The notes beneath the pieces were generated by a model that ran no database searches, was not told the DNA's origin, and was given only the letters and a program-made list of their open reading frames with translations. A stretch of DNA of 64,000 bases from Paralithodes platypus (lineage: Eukaryota > Arthropoda > Malacostraca > Decapoda > Lithodidae): assembly GCA_032716605.1 (NCBI GenBank), contig CM064501.1, positions 19,572,687-19,636,686 on the forward strand. The letters run 5' to 3'. Position 1 is the stretch's first letter. Each line of letters begins with the position of its first letter. Below are positions 20,379 to 31,265 of the stretch, in pieces. Position numbers and translations under genes: made by a program.

Positions 20379-21366
20379 GTGAGGGACTGTAGCCAGGACG
20401 TCGTGGGTGTAAGATGCATAATGCTGACAGTGGCAAGACTGTTTACACAGAAAACAAAATCAGAGAGGTGTGGAAGGAGCATTATGAAAGACTGTTTAAT
20501 GTGGAGTTTGAATGGAACAGGGAACAGCTCAGAACTGCAGTCCCAGTACTGTACAAAGCCCTCCGCCTTTGATAGGGTACAACGCTGTTAAAACTGCTAT
20601 AGATACAATGAAGTCCGGGAAAGCCGCTGGGAGCTCCGGCATTGTCGCTGAGATGCTAAAAGTAGCTGGAGATATCAGGGCAAAATTGGTCACAGAGCTG
20701 ATTAATGCCATCATAAAAGAGGAAAATATTCCCGATGCATGGCAGAAAAGTGTTATAGTAAATATATACAAAGACAAGGGTGACTCCTTAGACTGGAAAT
20801 TATAGGGGGTTGAAAATGCTCAATCAAGTCATGAAAGTCAGCGAAAGGGTCTTTGAATGCATGCTCAGGGAAAGTGTTGCCATCAGCAACATGCAGTTTG
20901 GATTTATACTGGGACGTGGCACAACTGATGCTATCTTCATTCTTAGGCAAATGCAAGAGAGGTTCTTAGAGAAAAACAGGGAGTTATACCTAGTTTTTGT
21001 AGATCTGGAGAAGGCCTTTGACCGGGTGCCCAGGGAAATAATGCAGTGGGCTATGAGAAAACTCTGAGTAGAAGAGTGGCTGGTGCGTGTGATGATGAGA
21101 ATGTATGATGGGTCACAGGCAGCAGTTAGAGTGAATGGGGGCCTGAGCGAAGAGTTCCCAGTGAAGGATGGAGTTCACCAAGGTTCAGTGCTGAGCCCAT
21201 TACTGTTTGTTTTAGTCCTGGAGGCTCTGTCAAGGGAATTTAGGACATGGGAGCTGTTATATGCAGTTGATCTAGTTCTTATCGCAGATAGTGCGCAGAA
21301 AGTAGAGCCAAAGTTCAAAAGATGGAGGGAGGGTATGGCAAATAAGGGTCTAAGAGTTAAGATTGT
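20379..21366 (+). pseudogene. Reverse transcriptase domain of the RTE-like LINE
   Basis: Visible are MKSGKAAGSSGIVAEMLK, IPDAWQKSVIVNIYKDKGD, GFILGRGTTDAIFILRQMQ, VFVDLEKAFDRVPR and GVHQGSVLSPLLFVLVLEAL. The catalytic box reads YAVD instead of the expected YADD, which alone should abolish activity. Stops or frameshifts occur near 20565, 20803 and 21067. The copy is dead. Confidence 0.8.
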
Positions 21367-21370
21367 GACG

Positions 21371-21831
21371 CCTACCAGCGTTGGCAGAATCGTCTCCCGG
21401 TAGCCACTCCTACAGACCCAAACAGGCGGTTATGGGCGCAGTCACCTACCCTTACACTGGTGCCGGTTGTCCTTTTGACCCTTTCTGTACGATAACCTTT
21501 CCAAATTACTCTCGCTATATCTTTCTCCCTCCCTCCACCTCCCCTATTCAAGGTACAGTCGCGCTAATAAGAGATGTCTGGGCACCATATATGTTTTGAT
21601 CAATAATTAGTATCAGCAATATCTAAGCTTCATTTCTTCATATCGAGTAAAATATACAAACATGTTCCTACACTTACCCACCCTATTCAACATCTGACAG
21701 ACATTAATACAGCACAGAGCAAGCCAAACGTAATGCCAGCTGGGACATGACTTATTAGCGCGATCGTACATTGACCTTGCCCCTGTGTATGAGTGAGAAT
21801 GGGAACGCACTTATCATATAGCTCTCTCTCT

Positions 21832-21833
<2 letters not shown>
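21371..21833. other. Unassigned non-coding DNA
   Basis: No gene, repeat or element recognised. A (CT)n-like run leads into the (AT)n tract. Confidence 0.4.

Positions 21834-21904
<71 letters not shown>
21834..21904. repeat. (AT)n microsatellite
   Basis: About 70 bp of almost perfect AT dinucleotide repeat. Confidence 0.95.
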
Positions 21905-21905
<1 letters not shown>

Positions 21906-22038
21906 ATATATATATTACTATTTTATATTTTGACTTTGTTTCCACACCACCCAAGAGGTAAAAGTTTCGGCGCGTTTTGTTTAAAGAGGTTCCCCTGGAG
22001 GCCTACTCCTCTATTATTCTTTGCAAAGGTACACAATG

Positions 22039-22576
22039 TTATTCAGAATCCTCATCAGAAGATGTGAGAGTAATGATGAAAGAATCTATGAATTTATCAA
22101 TCACCACATCTTTGTTTGCATCATCTTCTTGTAGATTTTCCGCATGTTTAACAACCTTTGTCCAGTTTTCCGGGGTAAGAAAGGTTCTCTTTAATTTCTT
22201 CATGGATTTTTTCCAGTGTGGGAATCTCTTTTCTTTCGTAGAAATTGAGCACTGTTCTTCTTAGAACACCTTCATTGAATCCATCAACAAAATCTGTAAT
22301 GGGTGTTGTGCGTTGTCGTTTCTTGGGTGACCTAAATTTGGGCGATTTATTATTTTCTTCATTAATTCTTGCTTCTTTCGTTATTCTTGAAATTGTTCTT
22401 TCACCCAGTTTTGTGGCTGCAGCTGTCCGGGAAGTAGCTTTTGTTACGGCAATAAGAGGGCATCCAAGCTCCTTCTCTTTCTGGAAGTATTGGTGAACGT
22501 TATAGGCCATCTCTTTTACCTGACTATGCAAGTGTGTGGGGCGATTTGGAGAGGCTTCCATTGTGGATGGTGGCAA
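22039..22576 (-). pseudogene. Internally deleted DDE-type transposase gene (N- and C-terminal parts only)
   Basis: The N-terminal part (22576 to about 22190) has a helix-turn-helix-like stretch (TKLGERTISRITKEARI) followed by KSPKFRSPKKRQRT and IHEFY/LNFYERKEIPTLEKI-type sequence, which I associate with IS630/mariner-like transposases of arthropods. After about 22190 another frame reads LTPENWTKVVKHAENL and ends DSFIITLTSSDEDSE before a stop at 22041-22039, which looks like the C-terminus of the same family. The catalytic DDE core between them is missing. No terminal inverted repeats were recognised. Family assignment is from memory and moderate. Confidence 0.5.
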
Positions 22577-24387
22577 AGTCAGGAATGAACTGATTTAGTT
22601 TAGACGTGACAGTACTAATTTCGTGCGCCTGGCAGCGCGCCATCACGTCATGTTTTGTTATAGTTTAAAGGGATAATCTGTGAGGGAGTTCTTTGCCCAG
22701 AAACCTGACAACGTCGCAGTAGCTACGGTGCCAATTTGTGTACAATGTCCGTTGTATTTACTAATAACAAGCGAATTAATTATAAAAACAAAGCTTTTTT
22801 GTACATGTAGAAATTGCCAGAGCATTTCAAACCGACTTAAGGTACTTAATACCGAAAATAATATATTTTTGTTGTAAATAATTATACATATGGCACCAAT
22901 GTAAAGGGAGTAACCGCGGGTAGGACCGCCTGTTAGGATCTGTTTGACTATAGCACTCGCCAGGGCAATGAATTTGGCTACAGTCTATCTACAATGTTGT
23001 ACTTTCTTTCTTGTGAATCGTCATGTCACAGGCAGTATAGAAGTGGTCTTTATTTTTGTCTGTGACAAGGCATTATATTTTATATCATCAGTTATAAGTT
23101 TAATGTATAAGACTGAATGATACAGCTAGAGAGTGTGAGTGAGTAAGTGCAGGAGGCAGAGTGTCGTGCGCGTAGTGTTACACCTTGTCTCGGTGACGTC
23201 ATGCCACGGCCGGGCCCTCTGAGTGGCTGGCCGCGTTGCCGCCCTCCTGCCGCGGCGGGAGGTAGTTTCCCCGCACTCCCTGCTGCCTTTGTGCCTTCCT
23301 TGCTCAGAGCTTGCCTGACCAGCATACCCTAAACATCTCCCTTGCCACCTGTCCCCGACTTCTACCTATAGAACACTTTCTCTCTCAACTCCTTACCTCT
23401 CATTCTTCTAATCTATTTAACATCATAACTCCCCTTTGGTTCTGCACGATTTCGTATATCGGCCATCGTATTATATGCTGAAGCTCTCAGATATTTCATG
23501 TTTAGTTAGACATTTTGGAGGGGTTAACATTTTGTCTGTAGAGGTTCGACACACGGTGTCTCCCTACCTATTTCTTGGGTGTCTGCTGGGCTATTTAATG
23601 CTAGACTGGGGTGAGGCTATTGTTGTTGTGATTTCCGATGTGTACCAGGTTTTGTTGAACTTGTACAATCGCAACGGATACGTGGGAAGCCTAGGTTGTC
23701 TTTCTGACTGTGTACCTTGTGAGTTTAGCACTGTGTTGCGAGTGAGGGCTTTTGCCTCTGCCACCCAACACTGTGCTAACTCGTTTTGCTTTGACTTAAA
23801 GAGGGTCGCCAGGAGAGAACCAGATACTAGCGATCTGGATCTCTCAAGAGAGCACCCCGTCATTTAACGTAATTTGGCCGCACAGTCTTAAGGACCTCGC
23901 TAGGCTACGAGCCGCTTGCTCAGCCATTGTTTCCTAGCCTACGACATCCCAGCTAGACTTTATTCGCCTAGCAGACACCCGATTAGGATTATAAGCTCTT
24001 ATGTTATGTATGCAGCAATTTTATTCACGTTGAGTGTAAGCCTTGGTTGTTGTTGAGTTGCACAACCCGAGCAGGCTTTTGCGTTGCCTGAGGAAGTACT
24101 TCTTTTATCGTTATTCCGTGCCAGTTAACACTGTATGTCCCTACACTTGTCATATCTTGTTCCTGCTTTATATAACTGTTCAAAATCCGATTCGATCATC
24201 TTAAGCAGCATCAGACTTTCTTCAGAAGATTCCTGTTCGATGCTTTAGGACTTTCATTCACTTTCTTTAATATAGGAGTGACAGAGTATTATTGTTTAGA
24301 GTAACTTTAATATACCTTCTTCTTGTTTGCATTAAATCATTGCAGTGATTTAATTAAGCTCTCTATCTTTTTCCTTGTATACATTAA
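22577..24387. other. Unassigned region, partly CpG-rich
   Basis: No transposable element recognised. 23147-23330 is GC- and CpG-rich and contains a TGACGTCA palindrome (a cAMP-response-element-like site) near 23194. An open frame of 143 codons at 23436-23867 has no recognisable domain, and nothing supports calling it a gene. The last 400 bp are AT-rich. This could be unique host DNA or an undescribed LTR-type sequence. Confidence 0.35.
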
Positions 24388-24690
24388 TTTATTAGTGGCC
24401 CCTCCATCATTGACGATTATGCCTATTACATAAGGCACCCTCTTCAAACACTCATCCGCCGTAGTTTGAATCTACCGCGCAGAGCATAAAAATTGAGGAG
24501 CCTTCATCATGAGCGCACGCAACCTCACTCATGGTTCAGTCATTATGAAATTGGGTTCTCATTACGAAAAAACTTCGTAAAAAACAAAAACAAAAAGAAA
24601 ATAAGAATAACTATTCATAAGCTTTCCATATAATCGTGGATGTACTTGTGTGGATCTTTGACCAGACGCTGACTCAGGCGTCATTCTTCC
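24388..24690. repeat. Terminal inverted repeat at the gag-side end of copy C
   Basis: Reverse complement of the copy A right ITR, including the ATTACGAAAAAACTTCGTAA motif near 24565 and GACTCAGGCGTCATTCTTCC at its inner end. The outer flank is TGTATACATTAAT. Confidence 0.85.
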
Positions 24691-26356
24691 TTCTCTGCTC
24701 TGCGCTCAACCTCCCCGGACGTGCCTCCCCACGCTCCGCTGGTTCCGCATTTGCTGCGTCCCTAGTGAGTTTTTTCTCATTTGTTTACTCCGGGATGTAT
24801 CGAGTAAGGTTAGGATATGCGTAGCAGGAGTGTCCTGGGCGGGTTGCCCGCAGTGCAGTGTATTTTGGGTCGTGTGTTTGGGACATCTATTTCGGGTGTA
24901 CCCTCGTGGTCCCGTGGTGGACGCGTGAACTTTTTCGCGGTTAGCTAGCTTTGTGATGTAGGTGGCTTTCACTACGCGCTATTAGGCTTCTTCTTATCTT
25001 TCTGATTAAGTAGCTTTTCTTTTCTCTGACGTTCCCAGCGTATTTTTCTTCTCTTAGTGAAGTTTTTTCTGGGTCCCGGGTCAGTTTTTCCCTTTGCCGG
25101 GAATTTTGTGCTACAATGGTGTGTTGACGGTGGTTCCTGTTGTGATATGATTCAGTGCTTTTTGTTTATATTATGACATGATTACATATTATTTCCGCCT
25201 GCTTAGGCCTAGCCAGCCTCTCGTAGCTTTGCCACATGTACAAGTGTTATTGATTTATGTGATAAATATGTACTACTGTGTCATGTGTGTCCTGGTTTAG
25301 TTGTGTATTGGCTATTTCCACGGACTATTTGTGTCCTGGAGTAGTTGTGTATTGGCTATTTCCACGGACTATTTATGTGTGTCCTAGGATTAGTTGTGCT
25401 TTGGCTAATTCCTCGGTCTTTTTGGTGCGTTCAGATTGAATCTGGACGGGATGGGTTGCCTTTTCTGGCGGGTTTTCTCGGTTACACCATGAAAACCCGG
25501 CTGGTTGCCGAGTTTTAATCACGCGTGGTTAAAATAGGCTTGTTTCCCCCGGCGACTGGTGGCTTGAGGCTCTCCAGGACTGCGTCTCTGTGGTGGAGCC
25601 TGTGTCAGGCTTACTGTGTTTCCCCGGCGGAATGGCTTTACCCATTTAACTAAGTGTTCAAGCGGACACTTGTTGAGTATTGTTTTTCCCGGTTTTGCAA
25701 AGCCAGTAAAACTAGGCTGTTTGTTGATTGGTCTTTCCTCCCCGGCGATCTTTTGCAAAGAAGTGGGGATAGGAACAATTGGGGTTAACGTTATAACTTA
25801 AATTCACACCCGGCGGTTGCACCTTGGGAGGGTGGGATTAACTGATTTGCAATTCAGTATAGTTGACCAGACAATTGAGGGATACGCTATAGTATCGCCG
25901 CCTTCAACATCCGGCGATCTAGGACGCTTCGGGAGAAGTCAGATCTAGCATTTAAGACAGGCTTTCCCAGTTTTTTATCTGCGAGATAATACGGGGGCCG
26001 GCGTCTTTTCATGGGTTTTCCAGTAAAACTTAACAAACACCACTGGGAAGACTGCGTCATTTATAAAAAGCCATGCTGGTCTTTATATCATGTCAGAGGA
26101 TATACGTAAATCTTTTGGAAAGGTTAAGATTTTCTGAAATCTTTACTTATGAACCTCCCGCGTAGCGAGCTGTAATGGTTGTGTATTGCGTCTCGTTACC
26201 CGGCGGGTTATTTAACACTTGTGTTCGAACATATTGGTGTAGCCTTATGAGCATTAATTCCTGGAATTTTTCTTTTTTCCAGGGCGGTGTTCCGGCGAGT
26301 CTTTAGAGACCCTGGAGTAGACCCGGGGGTGGGTTAGCTTTCCACCAGTCTCTGTC
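24691..26356 (+). other. 5' leader of DIRS copy C
   Basis: Non-coding and collinear in reverse with the copy A leader. One unit of the 142-bp repeat is present (about 25795-25920) with a damaged CACCCGGCGG hairpin; ACCCGGCGGGT lies at about 26200-26212. No gene is supported. Confidence 0.6.
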
Positions 26357-29340
26357 ATGGCTGCCCTAGACCCTGTTTTTGCTTTGTGTGTTACACCCTC
26401 CTGTTCAGGTATCCCTATCTTTGCACACACTCTTTGCATTAGATGTGTTAAATGTTTAGATCGCTCAAGGGGTTTGTGGGTTACGCAGAACTGTACCTTC
26501 TGTACTCAATTGAGTAGTAAAGTATTGCGAGACCATGATAGACCCGCGGCGGTCGCTTTGCGAGAGGTCAGGCAGCTGTTGTCCACTTATGCTACCACAG
26601 TGGCTCATAAAGCCCTTCAATGTGACAACGTAATTCTTTGGGATAAATTACTTATTGAGCACCCCCTTATTAAACGTACCCCTTCTAAATCTAGAGTCAT
26701 TGTACGAAAGTCGGCAGAGACTGGGCAGGTTGCAGCGCTTACTCCAGCCCCCGGCACATCTAAGAGACCTCGTGAACCTATGCCCCCGGTGACAGCCTCC
26801 ACGTCACGGGCGCGGTCCAGGTCGCCCCTCAGACAACAGTCGCTTAGTCACTCTTCTTCACCGGCGAGAAAAAAGAGTAAAGAGGAGACGTCCAAGAGCA
26901 GTTCTAAGGATAGGTCTGAGAAGTCCAAGAGCAGTTCTAGTGATAAATCTAAGTCACACCGAAACCACAAATCTTCCAGGAAAGATTCTCATGAAAGAAA
27001 GGCCTCCCGGCGTTCGCCGGAGCCTCGTGCCTCACTTTCTGCCTCTACTCCCGACGTATCTAGTGTCCAATCTGATGGGGCGGGAGTGGAGTCAGAGACT
27101 GTGGTGGGGGTGTTACCGGCGGACAAGTTACCAATGGATATTATAAACTTAGAGTTAGAGAGTTCTGTGGGCAGTGATCGCCCTCTAGAAGAGTCTAGTG
27201 GGGGCTCAGTGGTTGATGGGGTACATGGCTCCCAAGGGAGTTCAGGCCAAGGCCTAGGTGTGTGGAGGTATTCCCAACCAGGGACTGAAGGCCCAAGTCT
27301 GGTTCAGGAGACACAAGTAATGGCGGACGTCCACCGGGACGCTGCGATCCCATCATCCATTCCAGACTTAACATGGCAAAACGATGAGGTTCCGGCTTCG
27401 GCGGAATCCTCTCATGACGAGCCAGATGACAAAGATGAGGTGTCCATAATCTCTGACATGGAAGTGCAGGAGTCGGGTTCAGTTTTAGACGACTCACAGG
27501 ATAGGAATGATTCAACTCTTAGTTCTTCATCTGCTAAGTTTGTCACGGCGGAGGAAATAGATAGGTTATTAGCTACTGCTCTAACGAAAAAATTTGGCCA
27601 GCAGCCGGAGACTCCTACAGTGGACCTGGGAGCTTCCATGACAATTTCAAGTGTTCGGCCTCTGACTACCCTTCCATTGCTTTAACTCAGATTCCGCACC
27701 CTCCCTCTGTATCACCTACTATGGTCACTAGGCCTGCTCCGGCAGCACTGACTACTTCTAGTGTAAGGGTAGTAGCGGATGTGAATCCTCCCCCTTTAGA
27801 TAAAGCACCGTTCAGAAAAGTAGCTATGCCCCTTTTATACGGTCCTGATGATTCATGGGTACAAATGGTCCCCACTAAGCCAGAGGTAGCACAGCCCACT
27901 TTGTCAGGGGAGCTTCCGGTACCACGAGAGTGGGTAATCCAAGGTAATAAATCTAGAAAGTTACGAGCTTTGGATATTGGAGGTAATGTACTTGATGTTA
28001 ATATTAAGGCCATTCCTAACTATTATCACCATGACTTTTTTGTGTATACAGCTACACCTGCACTACCCCCTGCATCAGCTTCAAAACTATTTTCTGACTG
28101 GACCAAACATGACGGTTTTAATTATATAAAAGCACTGTCAGCTCTCACTCCAGAATTAGATTACAAACGGTCACAGACACAGCCGCTAATCCAGTTTTGA
28201 AGGTGAGGCAGTTGGGTCCAGGACCTTGGGTGGAATGGGAGGTAGAGGCTCAGAACTTTGCGACCACCTTCACCTCAAAAGCTTCGCACCAAATTCCTCA
28301 GGACAACCATTCTTGGTTCTCGCTGCCGGTCTTCTCTGCCGGCGGAGTTCCATCTGCTTTGTTTGCATTTTTAGCTGCCCCCAAAATCAATCTATGCGAA
28401 CTTAAAGATCCTTTCACTACACCTTCCCCAGCTCACCTAGACCAGGAGTTTAGGCTACGGGGGAAGGCATATAGACTGTTTTCCCAATACATTGTTACGC
28501 ACCAAGTGGCGAAGTCTATGCTAAGATCTACTCAGGCAATCACGGACGCGGATGTCAGAAGATCAATTGAACTATCTCGGCGTTTACTTCTTCAGACTTC
28601 TATTCAGTCGTTGGGGGATATCCGTACAGCCTTGCTCGAGGCGGTGCGGGCGAGACAAGATCTTAGGATGTCCCTGGTGAGGAAACTTCCTGACAGAATT
28701 GCGAACCAGGTGGTCATGTCGCCGGTGCTAACTCCCTCTTTAATGTCCCCTGATGTGTGGAGAACTGTATTTAACCCTTAAAGAGCGGCGCTCGACTTAA
28801 GTCGTGCATCAATTTGCAGCAAGTTAGGAGCATTATTAAGGCTTTTAAAGGGTTAAATAGAGTGCAAATGGCCGGGGAGAGCAGCGGCCAGACAGCCGAT
28901 TCCCAGGGCTTACCGCCGCCCATTAACTCATGTTTCCTGTGTTCTCGAAAGGCCGGCAGTGTAGCCAGTAGTGAGCATAGCTGGGAAAAATATACCGATA
29001 TATGCTTAACTTCCATGTTCGTGGCACCACTGCAAGAGAACCACGAGTGCTACGTAGCTCGTTCTGGTCTCATTTTGAAGCTTTTAATGCCTAGTTTTTT
29101 GCTAAATAATTTTGTTTTCATGCAGATGCTTGATTTATCATGCAGGAGGGCCTGAATATGCCCAAATGAGCCCAAACACCCCGCTAGACAAGGGTTAACA
29201 TGGCTCAGGCCTTTAAGCACAGTCCCACCCCTTCTAAGAAACCTGCTTTTAACTTTCCCAAACCCAAGCCAGTCGCAAAAGCTCAGCCGGGTGGGTCAAA
29301 GCCCTTTCATCCACCTAAGACCTCTTCCCCCCAAGGCAAC
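26357..29340 (+). pseudogene. gag: DIRS Gag, copy C (first part; continues at 40991)
   Basis: Starts with the Cys-rich N-terminus CVTPSCSGIPIFAHTLC, followed by a pronounced RS/SK-rich segment (about residues 140-220). Broken by frameshifts near 27672 and 28160, by the TTAA-flanked MITE (28775-29194, between the codons for VWRTVFN and MAQAF) and by LINE-2 at about 29340. The tail resumes after the LINE at 40991 with the basic Gly/Gln-rich region and the sequence ARLLPTPAS, equivalent to the window-edge sequence of copy A. Confidence 0.85.
28775..29194. mobile_element. 420-bp piggyBac-like MITE with TTAA duplication
   Basis: Inserted between TTAA at 28771-28774 and TTAA at 29195-29198. The ends are inverted: CCCTTAAAGAGCGG on the left and, in reverse complement of the right, CCCTTGTCTAGCGG. 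TTAA targets with termini starting CCC are typical of the piggyBac superfamily. Copies A and B lack it and read straight through (TTTAAYATGGC), which gives the empty site. It has no coding capacity, so it would depend on a transposase elsewhere. Confidence 0.8.
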
Positions 29341-30173
29341 GTGCCAAAGCTGCTCGTCAGTGCAGCTTTTTCTTTAGTAATATAAGGGGACTTCACTCTA
29401 ACATCAATTCTGTACACCAATTTCTTCAAGCAGAATCCCCTACTCTCCTTTTTGACAGAGACTCAAGTAACATCCACATCTGACACGTCTAGATTTAATT
29501 TTCCAGGTTATCAACTGCTCCAAAATTTCAGACCTAAAGGAGGTGTATGTTGCTTCGCAAAATCTAAAATTGCCCTGGAGGAGGTTACTAGTTTCAATTG
29601 TCCCTATTTTGATTATTCTATATTCAAATTAATTTCTGCTGGTAAATTTAAATACATATGTTGCATCTACCGTTCCCCAAATACTCCTCCAGAGCAAAGT
29701 CTTTTGTTTCTCTGTCCTCACAACTCAGTGTCCTCAACTTAAATGGTTCTTCTGAAATCACTGTGTTGGGTGATTTTAATGTCCATAATGTTGAATGGCT
29801 CACTCATTCAGCCAGGACTGATGATGCTGGTCTTGAATGTGAGCTATTTGCAGACTCATTTAATCTCACTCAACTAGTCAACCAACCCACCGTGTACCAG
29901 ATAATCCTAATCATAATTCCCACCTACTAGACTTATTTTTAACAACCAATTCAGAAAATTATGATGTTACAGTGAGGTCCCCGCTTGGATCTTCTGATCA
30001 CTGTATGATACAGGCCACCTGTCTATCACCTACCACACCTTCCCACTCTGAACCTGTTTTGGTGACTAAATGGCATTACGATAGGGCAGACTGGGAGGGT
30101 CTTCAAGGTTTCTTATTGATATTCCCTGGACCTCTTTCTTTTCTAATGATGCACACTCCACCTTGAGCCACAT
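29341..30173 (+). pseudogene. LINE-2 endonuclease region
   Basis: AP-endonuclease motifs: SNIRGLHSNINSVHQFL near the start, LTET (catalytic Glu), YICCIYRSPN, EITVLGDFNVHNVEW and SPLGSSDHC. Several single-base frameshifts interrupt it (near 29450, 29735 and 29910). It is continued by the RT part at 38887. Confidence 0.8.
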
Positions 30174-30705
30174 TATAGGTTTGACTCCTGTAAGGAGATA
30201 AAGAAAACCTAATATTTAGTAGTGGCCCCGTAATCATTGACGAACATGCCTATTACATAAGGCATCCTCTTCAAACACTAATCCGCCGTAGTTTGAATCT
30301 ACCGCGCAGAGCATTTAAAAAAACTGAGGAGCCTTCATCATGAGCACACGCGACCTCACTCATGGCTTCAGTCATTATGAATTGGGTTCTCACTACGAAA
30401 AAACTTCGTAAAAAATAAAAACAAAAACAAAATAAGAATAACTATCCAATAAGCTTTCCATCATATCGTGGATGTACTTGTGTGGATTTCTGACCAGACG
30501 CTGAATCAGGCGTCATTCCTCCTTCACTGACATATCAAGTAAACCAAAATCCTTAATACATCAACGAATGGGAAGGGGACGGTCGGGAGGGCCCCAGTCG
30601 TCAATGATTACGGGGCCACTACTAAATATTAGGTTTTCTTTATCTCCTTACAGGAGTCAAACCTATAATTTATTAGTGGCCCCTCCATCATTGACGAACA
30701 TGCCT
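30174..30705. repeat. Left ITR and internal complementary region of copy D
   Basis: Left terminus from 30174 (TATAGGTTTGACTCC), ITR to about 30530, then a short spacer and the ICR at 30599-30705. The ICR repeats the reverse complement of the left end and, from 30669, of the right end (TTTATTAGTGGCCCC). Same architecture as copy B. Confidence 0.88.
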
Positions 30706-31265
30706 GATATCTAAGACTGGAGGGGGACATTCGTAATCATATCATAACTCTAGAAAAGCAGATAATAAAAACAACCACATAGTATTCTTACTTTTGAAAA
30801 ATGTATTTAATACGGCGTAGGCCGGAAATATACAAGAAAAAGGGGTTCAGGCAGGTGCGTGCTTCAAAGAAGCCTGCCCGACAAAAATGGGTAACCCTGA
30901 AGATTCTGAACACAGATCTGTAGTTACAAAAGGCACCCCACTCAACGAGTGGTGACAAAAATAATAAGTTATAAGTTTATATGTGCACATCATAAACCCC
31001 AAAATACATGTGGAGATCAATTGCTAATGAACTCCATTGAACTAATATTACATTGCTTTCGCAGCTAAAACTACTATAACAACACCGTTGTTTTGTACTA
31101 AACTTTGTACTAGCACAAATTCTCGCAGAGAAATTTTCATATCACATTTTAACCTTAAATTGTATCACAGCTCTCATACTCCGGCGGGGTCTAGGGTGTC
31201 CTATGTCAACTGACTGCAACCCCCCCCACTTCCGTGAAAATAAACATAAGTGACTGCAGGGCCAC

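Larger units (their letters stand above)
18516..21370 (+). mobile_element. RTE-like LINE, 5' UTR to RT, 3'-truncated
   Basis: Begins with two imperfect tandem repeats of about 62 bp (18516-18579 and 18580-18641, cores GGACTCGTTAGCC and GGACTCGTCAGCC), then a GC-rich untranslated region to about 19090, an endonuclease region and an RT region. Homology stops after the RT palm, near 21366; the C-terminus is missing here but present in the separate fragment at 17735-18486. Confidence 0.75.

Noticed and set aside
23436..23867. 143-codon open frame as a host gene
   Set aside because: No domain, no conserved motif, and an equally long antisense frame (23591-23863) overlaps it; consistent with chance.
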